DNA of 64,000 nt from Drosophila persimilis (taxonomy: Eukaryota > Arthropoda > Insecta > Diptera > Drosophilidae): contig NW_020825298.1 of the NCBI RefSeq assembly GCF_003286085.1, positions 5,766,001 through 5,830,000 of the forward strand, in the 5' to 3' direction. The position numbers and the translations under genes are program-made. Shown here piece by piece: positions 1 through 12,830 of the stretch. Under the pieces are notes generated by a model. The model did no database searches and was not told the DNA's origin. It saw only the letters and a list, made by a program, of their open reading frames with translations. The first letter of the stretch is position 1. Each line of letters begins with the position of its first letter.

Positions 1-3000
1 GGAGATCAATTTGAGCGGCAAGGCAAGTGAGGGTAAGGGCCAGGGTCAGGAGCAGCTAAAGCTGAGCGCTGGCGGTATTTATGCAACGGATTCCAATACA
101 TCGACTATAGCAGGTTAGTACATATTGCATCGACAAACCATTTTATAAAATGTTGGGTTCTTTGGCCAAAACACATTTCGACTCCGTAAATATATGATCT
201 CTTGTAGGTCTTCGCAAGCAGATAAGCTCTCATTCCTCCAGCTCATTCCACATCTACAAGGCGGGAGTGTTTGTTGTCGTCGAGGTACTCTCCTTGCATC
301 TGCAGATCAAATGGGACGAGGGGACCCGCGTCTATGTGAAGATTGGCAACGAGTGGCAGGGCCGTGTTGCCGGACTATGTGGCAACAACAATGGCAATAG
401 CTTGGATGACTTCAAACCCCCATCGGGGGGACAGGAGACAGAGCCCACGCTCTTTGGTCACTCGTGGCGGACGCATCAGCAGTGCGTGCTGCCCCAACAA
501 CTGTTTGATTCGTGTCAGCGGAATCCACAGCGTCGTGCCTGGTCCGAGTTGCAATGTAGTGTCCTGAAGTCGCCCCTATTCGCAGCCTGCCATGTGGAGG
601 TGCCGCTGGAGCGTTACCTGAAACGCTGCATCTTTGACACCTGTTCCTGCGATCAGGGTGGCGACTGCGAGTGCCTCTGCACGGCTGTGGCTGCCTATGC
701 CGATGCTTGTGCCCAGAAAAGCATCAACGTGCGTTGGCGTACGCCCCACTTTTGTCGTGAGTACTACAGATCCTTCATCTTCCCTTGATATCCCATGCTA
801 AGATCGTCCCCTTCCCGGTTAGCCATGCAATGTGATACCCATTGCTCGGACTACAGTGCCTGTACTCCAGCTTGTCCTGTGGAGACCTGCGATAATCTGC
901 TAGATCAGGGAGATTCGGGGCGTTTGTGTCATCACGAGAACTGCGTCGAGGGCTGCCTGATCAAGCCCTGTCCGCCGGGTCAGATATATTTAAACGACAC
1001 CCACACGGTGTGCGTGCCCAGGTCGGAGTGCAAGCCAGTGTGTCTGGTGCGGGAGGACATCACATACTACGAGGGCGACATCACCTACACGGATGACTGT
1101 GCCACCTGTCGCTGCTCCAAGAAGAAGGAGGTGTGTAGTGGCAAGCCCTGTCCACCCGTCGTAACCACTGAAGGACCATCTGTCACGGGCACAGGAACAG
1201 TGCCAAATCAAGATCGGGGCAAGAACTGTGTGCGCGGCTGGTCGCGTTGGTTGGATCGTGGCTCGAGTGCGGGTGGCATTAATCTCAACGATGTGGAACC
1301 GCTGCCCAAGTTCGATCGCTTCGAGTCCATTTACGGCACCTGCAATCGGGAGTACATGACCAGCATCGAATGCCGCGTTAAGGACACCAAACAGTCGTAC
1401 GACCTTGTGGATGATAATGTCGTCTGCAACCTGGATCGGGGTCTTGTCTGTGTGGGTAAATGCCACGACTACGAGATTCGAGTACATTGCCTGTGCGATG
1501 ATGATGGATACACCACCGCTAAGCCCCCACCGCCGCCACCACCGCCGCCACCACCCACAGAGATTTGCGATCCATCGTTCCAGATGTTCAAGGAGTACCC
1601 TGGGGACTGCTACAAGTATCTGCGCTGCGAGCACATTCCCGGGAATACAAACTGGCACTGGGTGCCCGGTTCTTGTGGCACCAATCTGATGTTCAATACG
1701 GCCATCGGTGCCTGCGATCAGGTCTCAATAGTATCACGGATTAGGCCGGAGTGCCGCAAGATAACCGACCGCTGTCGCGACGATGAGGAGTGGAACGATT
1801 GCGCCAACCAATGCGAGCACACGTGCCACTTCTTTGGCCAGCAGTTGATTAAGCGAGGGCTCTGCAATCCCGGCGAACACTGCAAGGGCGGATGCGTGCC
1901 TAAGAAGCGGCCGGATTGTAGGGCCCTAGGTAAGTTCTGGCGCGATGAGAACACCTGTGTGGATCAGGATGACTGTCCTTGCCTGGACGACGACAATGAT
2001 AAGTACGTGCAACCACATGGGATTATTATCAATGATCAGTTCGACTGTCAATGTGTGTTTAATCAATATGTGTGCGTCCCAAAAAAGACCACCACGGAGG
2101 CGCGTAAGTAAATATACTTACCCGGAATGAGGCACTTCATTGATATTTCCTTCTTCATTTTCAGCACCGATTGGAGGTCACACCACGACTACAGCATTAC
2201 CTTTGATACCCACAACTCTTACTCCGCCTGTATTGTGCCCAACAAATAGGTACGTATAAGCAAGATTTTTCATAAGGCACCAAAAAGTTGTTCTTGGGCA
2301 GCTGAGTCGGTCCCCAGAATAATGCAGTGTTAATACAGTGATACCTCTCTTTTCTGTGCAGCATGGTTCGCTTCTTTACGAGGGAACCCTCTATAAGCGA
2401 CAGTGCCTTCAGTGCTTCCAGCTCGCTGAGCAACGACCACGTGGCGCATTTGGCCCGTCTGCACCGTAAGCCCAAGCTCAATGCTGGGGCTTGGACACCG
2501 AAGATCAGCGATCAGTCGCAATATTTACAGGTGGACTTTGAGCGGCCGCAAGGCATCTATGGACTGCTCATTGCCGGCGATCCACACAATGACAACTATG
2601 TGACGCTCTTCAAGGTGCTGTACAGCCTGGATGGCGAGGGCTATCACGAACTGATCGATCAACGAGGAGAGCCACAGGTGCTGATAGGACCTAAGGATTC
2701 GCGTGTGGCCCGTGCGCATGTTTTCCAGCGCCCCATCGAGGCCAAGTCTGTGCGTCTCTATCCTCTGAGATGGCAGAATGTCATTGCCATGCGCTTTGAT
2801 CTACTGCTTTGCAACCATGTGCCAACCACCACAGCTCCAGTGCCCGATAGGACGACGCCTCTGCCGCCCACGAAGCCACCACTCGACAGGCTGATCTGTG
2901 ACGACCCTCTGGGTGTGGACAACGGAAAACTGCAGCCCCATCAAGTGACCGCGAGCAGTATTTGGCTATCCTCGCAGGTTGATAGCCAGGTGGGTCTCTT

Positions 3001-6000
3001 GGACCTGCTGCAGTTCCGCTCCCAGCTGGGCTGGCGTCCACTGGCCAACAAGCAGGACGAGTATGTGGACTTTGATTTCCTGGAGCCACGCAACGTGACA
3101 GCCGTACAGACACGGGGCGGAGTCCACGGCTGGGTCACCGCCTATCGCGTACTCTTCTCCCTGAACAGGCTGGTGTGGAACGAGCTGCCTGGACCGAATG
3201 GAGATGCTCATATCTTTGAAGGCAATCGAGATGCCCAGGGTATTCAAACGAATGGCTTTGTACGACCGCTGGTCACACGATATCTACGACTGTTGCCCAC
3301 GGGATGGGAGAAGAACATCAACTGGCGCATTGAGCCGCTGGGCTGTTTCCTTCCTTACCGTAAGTGATAGAGATATACAATCATGATAGGCTCTTCATCA
3401 ACTTCTTACTTATACAGCCAACACTACTAAGCCCATTCTGCGACCCTGTACCGTCTGCAAGGGCATCGACCTGCCGTCTTTGACTGGAGGCGATTGCCCT
3501 TGCAGCGATGGTCTCTTTTGGTCTGGCTACAAGTGCATCGAACGTAATCTCTGCCCCTGCATCGACAACTTCACGCCGTAAGAATCTAATTGAGAAAGTA
3601 TGTACTTCGTGGTCTAGCTGTTGTCTTTTATAGCTATCCCATTGGAACGAAATTCGAGAATAAAGACTGCGAGGAGTGCGTCTGTCTGTTGGGGGGAATC
3701 ATCAGTTGCAAGCCACAGACCTGCCCACCCTGTCCGACCCACATGCAGCGTGTCCGCAATGGCTGCCACTGCGGCTTTGCCCCACCAGCGGGGATTGTAT
3801 TCCAAATGAATGGTGGTGCAATCACGTCCAGAATTGTGCCGATGATGAGGATGAGACATGTGATCCTGCACAGACAACGCTGCAGCCACGTAAGACACTT
3901 AGACTCAGACAGAGTTCCATTTTTAATCCGTGCCTAATGTTTTTCCCTCTGTTCCGGCACAGCCACCACCAGAAAACCCCCTACAGAGTGCCCTGTTATC
4001 GAGTGTCCCCCCGGTTACACCGTCAAGATTAGGGGAAAAATACCAAAAGTATTATCCGAAATGCTCTTGACCTCTGTTTCTACAGAAAATGATGACATCG
4101 ATCAGGCCATCGAGCCATTGAAGGAGTGGCTATCGCAGCTGCAATCCTCGGAGAACCCAGAGATTGCTTCAGTGGTCCGTAAAGTACTTTCCTTTTTAAC
4201 TGCCACTGAAGGGGAGGAGGCGGTGGTGAAGCCTCAAAGCGAGTCAGGTCTAACACTGGAAATGTTGGAGCTTAATGAATTGCCTTTGATTCCACAAAGG
4301 CCAGAGACAGAGGCCTCGCCTGCATTGCCACTGGGAATCATTGAGCTTCTAAAGAAGATTGGCATTGCACAACCCACGATTTCCGATTATTCGGATACGG
4401 ATCAGGCAGGGGATGAGCTAGAGCTGGACTCGGAGACACTGTTGCTAGTAAATGGCGTACGTGGAACCAAAGATAAATCAGAGTTGAGCTTGTACGGATA
4501 CAACTTCCAGCTGCCACGAGAGCTGCAGGCCCTGATGGGTCTCACTCCTTACATTGCTACCAGAGATCTGAAGAATATGGAGCTTTGCGACGCCTTCTGC
4601 TGCCTGCCCCAGAGCAACAAGACTTGCATGGATCCCAAGTGTCCAGAGGGTTACGAACCAATCGTTGATACTTCCAGCATTGGAGCCGGAAAGTCTCCCA
4701 TCTACACCTGCAGACGGTCACGGATACCAGACGATACGTGCGACATAACCGGACGTATTTTCAGCACTTTCGATAGTACCGTCTACAAGTATGACATCTG
4801 CAGCCACACCCTGGCGCGGGATACGGACGGTAATCGTTGGTCCATCAGCACACAGCTCCAGTGTGCCCCAGATCAGCCGAGCTGCGGGGCCAAGACACTG
4901 ATCATTAGCGACCAGCAGAGAGGTATTACCATCAGCATTCTGCCCAACCAGCGGGTGATCTTCAACGGCTATGAGTTCAGTGTACGCGATTTGGCCTTGG
5001 TAAACGCCATCCGGCGATCCTTCGTCATCAGCCAGATAGGTGAGACCATTGTGGTCGTTTGTCGCCAACACAAGTTCTGGGTGCAGTATGCGGCCAGTGG
5101 GAACATAAGGATTGGTGTCTCCCAGGACCTGCTCGGCCGTGTGGATGGGTTGTGTGGCTTCTACAATGGTCGAAGTGATGATGATAAGCGTACCCCTCAA
5201 AGATTACATGTGATCAGCAGCACAGACTTTGGGGATGCCTGGTATGACCGCAAGGTGCCACTGGACAAGTGTCGGCCGCAGGTCTGCCCCGTGGATTTGC
5301 AGCAACGAGCCCTACAAATGTGCCAAGCAGTCAGGTACGAGTGCGATCCCTTGTTAATGTAGTGCATCCTTCTACAATATCCTTTTCCTTCTTTATCCCT
5401 CCCAGACATCCCTCGTTTGGAGCCTGCAGCGTCTCGGTTAACATCCAGGACTTCCTCAGCCGGTGCGTGGAGAATACCTGCGAGTGCCTGAAGGCCAATG
5501 CCGGTGCCGAGGGCAGCTGTCGCTGCGATCTTCTGCAGCAATTCGTTGGTCAATGCCTGGCCGTCAATCGACACTTGCAGCTGACTAGCTGGAGGAGTGT
5601 GCACCGCTGCAACCAGACCTGCCGTCCCCCTCTTATACACCACGATTGCTACAGGCAACGCTGCGAACAGCAGTGCGGCGACCTCCAGAGCGGCCAGACG
5701 GCCAGCGTTTGTCCATCCATACCAAGGACCTGCTTCTCCGGATGCTACTGTCCCGAGGGCACTGTGCGGCGAGGTGAAGAATGTGTGCCCATCGAGGACT
5801 GCAAGGACTGCAAATGCACCTTGTTCGGGGCCAGCAAGTTTGTCACATACGACGGAAGCAGCTACAGCTTCAAGGGCAACTGCACCTATCTGGTTACCAG
5901 GGATCTGCTCCTGCCAGGCAGCTACCATTTCCAGGTCTATGCCACCATCAAGCCTTGCGGTCCCACGGAGACGGAAAGCTGCGTGCAGGCGCTGCATGTG

Positions 6001-8370
6001 ACTGCTGGAGAGAACACTCTCCACATCGAACGACACGCGCAGGATGTGAAGCTGTTGGCTGATGGCTATCAAGTCTCCCTGTGGCCTCATCAGTCCACCT
6101 GGCTGAAGGTGATTCAACAGAGGGAACAGCAACTGATTGTGCAACTGCCACAAGCCAAGCTCGAGTTGATTGTGAATCTGAATACACTGCAGTTTCAGGT
6201 AAGCTCTATTAACTGTTCTCTATCCTACCTCAAGCTCATATCTCTGCCTCCTGTAGCTGAGTGTTCCTTCGGTACGGTATGGCAGTCGCATGGAGGGTCT
6301 GTGCGGCAACTGCAACGGCCTTAGCATAGACGATTTGCACATCAATCCCCTTAAGAAACCTACGGATCAGCGTCCCTTGGGGTTGATAGACTTTGTCACC
6401 AGTTGGCAGATAGACGAACCCCGGCTGGGCATTAACACGCGTCCCTGTCAGGGCCATCAGATCTGCAAACCCCTGCCCCGGGAGCGCAATCTTTGCTATC
6501 ACCTGATCGTACAGTCGGGCATCTTTGACCGTTGTCCTTTGCTCGTAGATCCGCTGGCATTCATTCAGGCCTGCCAGAAGGACACCTGCACTGCCACCAC
6601 GGACAAGCAGGTGATCTGTGACGCTCTCAGTGCCTATGCAGCCGAGTGTAACGCTGCTGGCGTCTGTGTCGACTGGCGTCCCTTTGCCGAGTGCCCGGCA
6701 CAGTGTCCGCCTGGATTGTCCTACAAGTCCTGCGATTGCGACGTCAACTGTGACACTGGCGTTGATCGTGTTGATCAGAGCAATCTGGCGATCATTTTCA
6801 AGGGACGCTGCCTGCATACAGAACGTCACGAGGGCTGCTTCTGTCCCGATGACAAGGTACTTCACCACGGCAAATGCGTATCCCCCAGCAAGTGCATAAC
6901 CTGCGGCGACGGCCGTCACGTGGGCGACGTTTGGCAGCCGGATAAATGCACAAATTGCACTTGTCTCGCCAGCGGACAGGTCAGCTGTGAAAAGGAGCAG
7001 TGTGGTCGCGATGCGGATCACATCTGCCAGAAGGGCTTTACTCAGGTGGTGCTGCAAAGGGATTACGAGTGCTGCCCCACTCGCATATGCGTGGGAAACA
7101 TTGAAAAGCCTCCTGGACACGTTTGTGAGAAGCCCAAGTTGCCCGATTGCGGTCCAGACCAGCATCGAATTGTGGACAAGGATGTCAATGAATGTCCCAT
7201 CTATATATGCGGTGGGTTTTTTGTTTTCTGATATTTTACTGTAATCATTTGTGTTCCCTTTATAGAATGCAAGCCCAAGGTTCAATGTGAGCCTACTTCT
7301 CCAGTGAAACTACGACCAGGAGAGGAACTGCAACCCGTAGACGACGGTTGCTGTCCCGGACAACGAGTTGTCTGTGTGCTCAGCAAGTGCCCAAAGCCGC
7401 CTGCAGTATGCGATGAGCATCACTATGAACTGATCTCAGAGAAATTGCCCGGAGACTGCTGTGCCGTACACAAAGTGTGCCGCCCAAGGATAAGTGCCTG
7501 AGTCATCACGACAATGTGGTGCAAGCCCATCGAACAGGCGACAAGTGGCAGGATCCGCTGGACCCGTGCGTCTCGTACGAGTGCGTGGTTATCGGCTATC
7601 TGTTGCAGACAGTGAACACCATTCTCAGCTGTGACAAAAAGTGTCCGCTCGGGTACACCTACGAGCACACGAATAGCGCCAAGTGTTGCGGCTCCTGCGT
7701 GCCAACGGGCTGCCATCACGATGGCAAACTGTACAAGCCAGACGAGCAGTGGCGCAGTCTGGACAAGTGCATCACGTACACTTGCGTGTCCCTCGACGGT
7801 CAGCTGATCAGACACGAGTCGCACGAGACCTGTGCGGATGTCAGCCAGTGCCCGCTTGCGGATCTTGTGGATAATGGCGGCTGTTGCAAGCAGTGCAAGA
7901 GTAGGCCCCCGACGCTGGATAAAACAGGCTGTCAGGCCGTATCTCTACCCCTTCAGCACACGGTTAGGCTGATCAGATACAAGAGCCAGGATCATGGGCA
8001 ATGCTTCAACGAGCAACCGATCCAGGGTGTCACCCAGTGCGACGGTGCCTGCGATTCGGCCTTCAAGTACAATCCGCTTTTGATCAAGTTTGAGGATAAG
8101 TGCAGCTGCTGTGCCGCCACGGGTTTGAGAACCGTCTTGGTGAAGGTAAAGTGTGCCGATGGAAACTATCTAGAACAGTCCCTGGAAGTACCCACAGGCT
8201 GCAGTTGTGAACCGTGCAACAAACACCATTTGGCAAAAGTGCAGCCTGTTGAGGAACCGAAACCCGTGTCTGTGGGTGAGCTCTTGGACAAGGAGAAGGA
8301 GAACGATGATGAAGAGGAGATTAATCTGCAAGACTTACTCGATCAAAGCGGTGGCGTAATTACACGTTAA
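1..8370 (+). CDS. Hml: Hemolectin (3' part), secreted multi-domain clotting protein; 5' end outside window, two frameshifts
   Basis: Very large secreted haemocyte protein of the von Willebrand factor/mucin type, acting in haemolymph clotting. Readable exons: 1-113, 208-756, 823-2103, 2165-2249, 2362-3359, 3418-3577, 3634-3889, 3963-5334, 5406-6198, 6257-7211 and 7266-8370 (TAA), all joined by GT-AG introns with matching phases. Domains in order: end of a vWD with its GLCGNNNG motif (about 310-410) plus C8; TIL; a WxxW cysteine domain (about 1230-1500); an 11-proline run; a type-2 chitin-binding domain (about 1565-1760); TIL; two discoidin (FA58C) domains (about 2370-2815 and 2900-3350); an LDL-receptor A-like module (3778-3870); vWD-C8-TIL (4736-5800); vWD-C8-TIL (5811-6900, motif GLCGNCNG); VWC-like modules; and a C-terminal CTCK cystine knot (about 7925-8220) with an acidic tail. 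This order is that of hemolectin. The frame breaks at about 3776 and 7480, so the copy is either a pseudogene/duplicate or carries assembly indels. Confidence 0.88.
3774..3782 (+). other. Hml: Frameshift 1 in Hml (one base missing in a T run)
   Basis: The exon opening at 3634 reads in one frame through the cysteine-rich stretch ending NGCHCGF at 3778. In that frame the next exon soon hits a stop. From 3778 the clear LDLa module (CIPNEWWCNHVQNC, then an acidic DDEDETC) and the phase of the 3963 exon both belong to the frame offset by one base. One extra T in the TTT at 3776-3778 would join the two frames as CGF-CPTSGDC. No splice signal is available here to explain the change. Confidence 0.85.
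4014..4085 (+). other. Possible optional 72-nt intron in Hml
   Basis: A strong 3' splice site (pyrimidine-rich, ending CTACAG at 4085) lies inside otherwise open coding sequence. The in-phase partner would be a weak GTTACA donor at 4014, so skipping or keeping the 72 nt preserves the frame. Reading through is also open, so I could not decide between the two. Confidence 0.3.
7475..7486 (+). other. Hml: Frameshift 2 in Hml (one base missing in a C run)
   Basis: The exon starting at 7266 is open until a TGA at 7499-7501. The real continuation (cysteine-rich modules and the CTCK domain, open to 8370) is in the frame that joins at about 7480. One extra C at 7480-7481 would give HKVC-PPKDKC, preserving the cysteine spacing. 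Like the first break, it looks like a one-base homopolymer contraction. Confidence 0.85.
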
Positions 8371-8433
8371 CCGGAACCATCCATACCCGGATAATATTAT
8401 AGATTAAAAAGTATGAACCAAGATAACTAACTT

Positions 8434-8439
8434 AATAAA
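8434..8439 (+). terminator. Hml polyadenylation signal
   Basis: An AATAAA lies 64 bases after the Hml stop codon. The 311-bp repeat array begins only about 20 bases further on, close to where cleavage would be expected. The 3' UTR is therefore very short and directly abuts the repeat. Confidence 0.7.
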
Positions 8440-8457
8440 AGGCTCCTACGCATGCGC

Positions 8458-10860
8458 ATCGTTAAATTTTACAAAAATCTGGAACCCTTTTTTCTGAGAT
8501 ATAGCCTTCCGAAGGTTTTGATTTTGCATTTCATTAAAATACTGGTTTTTCCGTAGGCTATATTTTTGCTATCCGTCAGCCGATCGGAGTGCGGCATGTC
8601 TTTTCGTGATCGGGAGAGTCGAGATTTTGATGCCGTTTGATTCTCTGAATCTTCATGGTCCTGGGAGACTTGGTCCTGCACCGATCTGCCCTTATTTGTC
8701 TGAAATATAGCCTTCTGAAGATTTTTATTCGTTAGAATACTGGGTTTTCTGCACGCTATATCTCTGCTATCCGGCATCCGATCGGAGTGCGGCATGTCTT
8801 TTCGTGATCGGGAGAGTCCTGCCAATCGACTGTCTTCGGAAAAGGGGACTTCCATTTCCTCACGATTTTCGCAAAAAATCATGATGGTTACATCATTAAA
8901 ATTGCAAAAAATCGGCCTCATTTTCACAGTCGAGATTTTAATGCAGTTCGACAGTCTGGATTCCCACGATCCTGGGAGACTTGGTCCTGCACCGATCTGC
9001 CCTCATTTGTCTGAAATATAGCCTTCTGAAGATTGGGATTCGTTAGAATACTGGGTTTTCTGCACGCTATATCTCTGCTATCCGGCATCCGATCGGAGTG
9101 CGGCATGTCTTTTCGTGATGGGGAGAGTCCTGCCAATCGACTGTCATCGGAAAAGGGGACTTCCATTTCCTCACGATTTTCGCAAAAAATCATGATGGTT
9201 ACATCATTAAAATTGCAAAAAATCGGCCTCATTTTCACAGTCGAGATTTTAATGCAGTTCGATAGTCTGGATTCCCACGATCCTGGGAGACTTGGTCCTG
9301 CACCGATCTGCCCTCATTTGTCTAAAATATAGCCTTCTGAAGATTGGGATTCGTTAGAATACTGGGTTTTCTGCACGCTATATCTCTGCTATCCGGCATC
9401 CGATCGGAGTGCGGCATGTCTTTTCGTGACCGGGAGAGTCCTGCCAATCGGCTGCCATCGGAAAAAGGGACTTCCATTTCCTCACGATTTTCGCAAAAAA
9501 TCATGATGGTTACATCATTAAAATTGCAAAAAATCGGCCTCATTTTCACAGTCGAGATTTTAATGCAGTTCGACAGTCTGGATTCTCACGATCCTGGGAG
9601 AGTTGGTCCTGCAGCGATGTGGCCCTATTTGTCTGAAATATAGCCTTCTGAAGATTTGGATTCGTTAGAATACTGGGTTTTCTGCACGCTATATCTCTGC
9701 TATCCGGCATCCGATCGGAGTGCGGCATGTCTTTTCGTGATGGGGAGAGTCCTGCCAATCGACTGTCATCGGAAAAGGGGACTTCCATTTCCTCACGATT
9801 TTCGCAAAAAATCATGATGGTTACATCATTAAAATTGCAAAAAATCGGCCTCATTTTCACAGTCGAGATTTTAATGCAGTTCGACAGTCTGGATTCCCAC
9901 GATCCTGGGAGACTTGGTCCTGCACCGATCTGCCCTCATTTGTCTAAAATATAGCCTTCTGAAGATTGGGATTCGTTTGAATACTGGGTTTTCTGCACGC
10001 TATATCTCTGCTATCCGGCATCCGATCGGAGTGCGGCATGTCTTTTCGTGACCGGGAGAGTCCTGCCAATCGGCTGCCATCGGAAAAAGGGACTTCCATT
10101 TCCTCACGATTTTCGCAAAAAATCATGATGGTTACATCATTAAAATTGCAAAAAATCGGCCTCATTTTCACAGTCGAGATTTTAATGCAGTTCGACAGTC
10201 TGGATTCCCACGATCCTGGGAGACTTGGTCCTGCACCGATCTGCCCTCATTTGTCTAAAATATAGCCTTCTGAAGATTGGGATTCGTTTGAATACTGGGT
10301 TTTCTGCACGCTATATCTCTGCTATCCGGCATCCGATCGGAGTGCGGCATGTCTTTTCGTGATCGGGAGAGTCCTGCCAATCGACTGCCATCGGAAAAAT
10401 GAACTTCCATTCCCTCACGATTTTCGCAAAAAATCATGATGGTTACATCATTAAAATTGCAAAAAATCGGCCTCATTTTCGCAGTCGAGATTTTAATGCA
10501 GTTCGACAGTCTGGATTCTCACGATCCTAGGAGAGTTGGTCCTGCAGCGATGTGGCCCTATTTGTCTGAAATATAGCCTTCTGAAGATTTGGATTCGTTA
10601 GAATACTGGGTTTTCTGCACGCTATATCTCTGCTATCCGGCATCCGATCGGAGTGCGGCATGTCTTTTCGTGATCGGGAGAGTCCTGCCAATCGACTGCC
10701 ATCGGCAAAAGGGACTTCCATTTCCTCACGATTTTCGCAAAAAAGCATGATGGTTACATCATTAAATTTTACAAAAATCGGCATCATTTTCAAAGATGAT
10801 TTTGATGCCGTTTGATTCTTTGAATCTTCACGATCCTGGGAGTGTTGTTCCTGCAGCGAT
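8458..10860 (-). repeat. Left tandem array of the 311-bp unit (about 7 copies)
   Basis: The marker CCGATCGGAGTGCGG recurs at 8778, 9089, 9400, 9711, 10022, 10333 and 10644, a period of 311 bp, with a diverged copy at about 8581. Each unit contains the palindromic CCGATCGG, the imperfect inverted pair ATGATG/CATCAT around a TAAC core, and an AT-rich TTTTTTGC motif. The period is not a multiple of three and the short open frames end in every unit, so coding is not supported. Confidence 0.95.
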
Positions 10861-11039
10861 CTATCTCATATCATCATCATATCATTTTCATTATCATTAA
10901 AATACTTTTACTTCATTTAGGAATACCTTTTGCATGCCGTGGTCACCGATTTGCCCACCATTGTTTACCAGGGGCATCACCCTTTTAGTCTTCCGGTCTT
11001 AAGAGCGAGTATGCGCTCGATGACGGCTATCCCCTCCAG

Positions 11040-11530
11040 GCGCTTCACCGGCTGACATCGTGAACTCCGGCTGGCTCCTGCGCACGGGTATATTATTCCT
11101 GTCCCCTCACAGGACACAGTCCTATCCAAGCATTATCGAGTCGTACTCGAGACACACCTGTCCTATCCCAGCCAGACAGAATCGTATCCCAGCATGACAG
11201 AAGCGCACTCCTGCAAGATCCTAACCTAACAAGCCATCGTCATCCTTCAACCTGGCCAACGACAACAAGGACTTTGACTATGGCAATCAAGAGAGGGGCT
11301 ACGCGGACTACTAGACTCTAGATAAATATCGTTGTTGTTATGTTTAAGGAAATATACGTCCATTCATTTAGATAGTAGATACAAATTTTTTGCACTTGTA
11401 TATTTATTTATACTAAGCTAAGTTATGATGAATAAAACTATTGAAAAATCATCCTTGATGTATCCTGTTTTGGGGCAAATATAGCGGGGATTATTGGGAA
11501 AAAATAGCAGAGAAAATTTAATATTTTTGA
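11040..11530 (+). pseudogene. Captured 3' end of a protein-coding gene, left arm
   Basis: The stretch 11231-11314 translates to a protein-like C-terminus (KPSSSFNLANDNKDFDYG, then a short tail ending GYADY and TAG). It is followed by an AT-rich 3' UTR with AATAAA at 11431. Upstream, a pyrimidine-rich CACAG near 11107 looks like a splice acceptor, but the frame is broken by a TAA at 11222. It is repeated in mirror orientation in the right arm. I do not recognise the parent gene. It is best read as a non-functional fragment of a host gene carried inside the inverted repeat. Confidence 0.6.
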
Positions 11531-11589
11531 TTCTCTAAAATGTCCTTGATCCTTGATAAGGACTCTATCAAGTCAGGGACATTTTTTGG

Positions 11590-12030
11590 ATCATAGGAAG
11601 CTATCGCACGTCCCGATCGGGCCACAAATAACGGAGAAAACAATAAAAGTTGGTGCTGTCGATTGTTGTACAACAACAACCCTCAACTTGCGACCGCTCA
11701 AATGGCCGAAAACGAGAATTTCAGATCTGGGATACCAGGCGAACAGAAATCAGCAGAAGGTCGCTGGTTTTTTAAATTTTGTACAAATTTTTTTGTTCTT
11801 CCGTTTTTAAACTCCCCAAAAGTATGCAACACATTTTTTAAAGAAAAAAACCAGCGACCTTCTGCTGATTTCTGTTCGCCTGGTATCCCAGATCTGAAAT
11901 TCTCGTTCTTGGGAATTTGAGCGGTCGCAACTTGAGAGTTGTTGTTGTAAAACAAACTTTTGTTGACAACAACAAGTTTTGTTTTTTTCTCCGTTATTTG
12001 ACGCCCGATCGGGACGTGCGACAGCTTCCT
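11590..12030. repeat. Nested hairpin at the centre of the inverted repeat
   Basis: A second inverted repeat, centred near 11,808 rather than 11,933, pairs about 11,590-11,770 with about 11,849-12,030. Its outer ends carry CCCGATCGGGACGTGCGA-like sequence, and its inner arms pair along CAGATCTGGGATACCAGG. The same end motif recurs at about 12,244. It looks like a small non-coding foldback/MITE inserted in the loop, with part of a further copy beside it. Confidence 0.65.
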
Positions 12031-12344
12031 GGGTTCGGAATTACATCCTTGATCTGTAGGAAAACTTATCATGGACCAAGGATCAAGGATATTTTCTCCA
12101 GATCTATATATCTTGTTTTTTGCCTTATGTGTGGCCGTATCGAGGCGAGCCATGGCCCCACGTGATCAGAAAAATGTCCTTGATCCTTCGGTAAGGAATC
12201 CAACAACCCCACCATACATATTTAGTTTTCGCGTTAATTTGTGGCCCGATCGGGACGTGCGATAGCTTCCTATGATCCAAAAAATGTCCCTGATTTGATA
12301 GAGTCCTTTTCAAGGATCAAGGACATTTTAGAGAAGCAACAATA
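12031..12344. repeat. Loop remainder with partial element copy
   Basis: The right half of the loop region carries another CCCGATCGGGACGTGCGA motif (about 12,244) and the mirror copy of the left boundary (TCAAGGACATTTTAGAG at about 12,315 against its complement near 11,535). Several short TCCTTGATCCTTGAT-type direct repeats are scattered here. There is no coding sequence. Confidence 0.5.
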
Positions 12345-12830
12345 TTAAATTTTCTCTGCTATTTTTTCCCAATATTCCCCGCTATATTTGCCCCAAATCA
12401 GGATACAGCAAGGATGATTTTTCAATAGTTTTATTCATCATAACTTAGCTTAGTATAAATAAATATAAAAGTGCAACAAATTTGTATCTACTATCTAAAT
12501 GAATGGACGTATATGTATATCCTTAAACATAACAACAACGATATTTATCTAAAGTCTAGTAGTCCGCGTAGCCCCTCTCTTGATTGCCATAGTCAAAGTC
12601 CTTGTTGTCGTTGGCCAGGTTGAAGGATGACGATGGCTTGTTAGGTGAGGATCTTGCAGGGGTGCGCTTCTGTCATGCTGGGATACGATTCTGTCTGGCT
12701 GGGATAGGACAGGTGTGTCTCGAGTACGACTCGATAATGCTTGGATAGGACTGTGTCCTGTGAGGGGACAGGAATAATATACCCGTGCGCAGGAGCCAGC
12801 CGGAGTTCACGATGTCAGCCGGTGAAGCGC
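12345..12830 (-). pseudogene. Captured 3' end of a protein-coding gene, right arm (mirror copy)
   Basis: This is the mirror copy of 11,040-11,530. On the minus strand the coding tail runs 12639 to 12556 and the polyA signal lies at 12435-12430. Over the coding tail and just beyond, the arms differ at roughly one base per hundred. The UTR differs by a few bases and a 4-bp indel. Unlike the left copy, this one has TCA instead of TAA just upstream (near 12,648), so the frame is open somewhat further. The high identity means the inversion is recent or is kept uniform by conversion. Confidence 0.6.
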
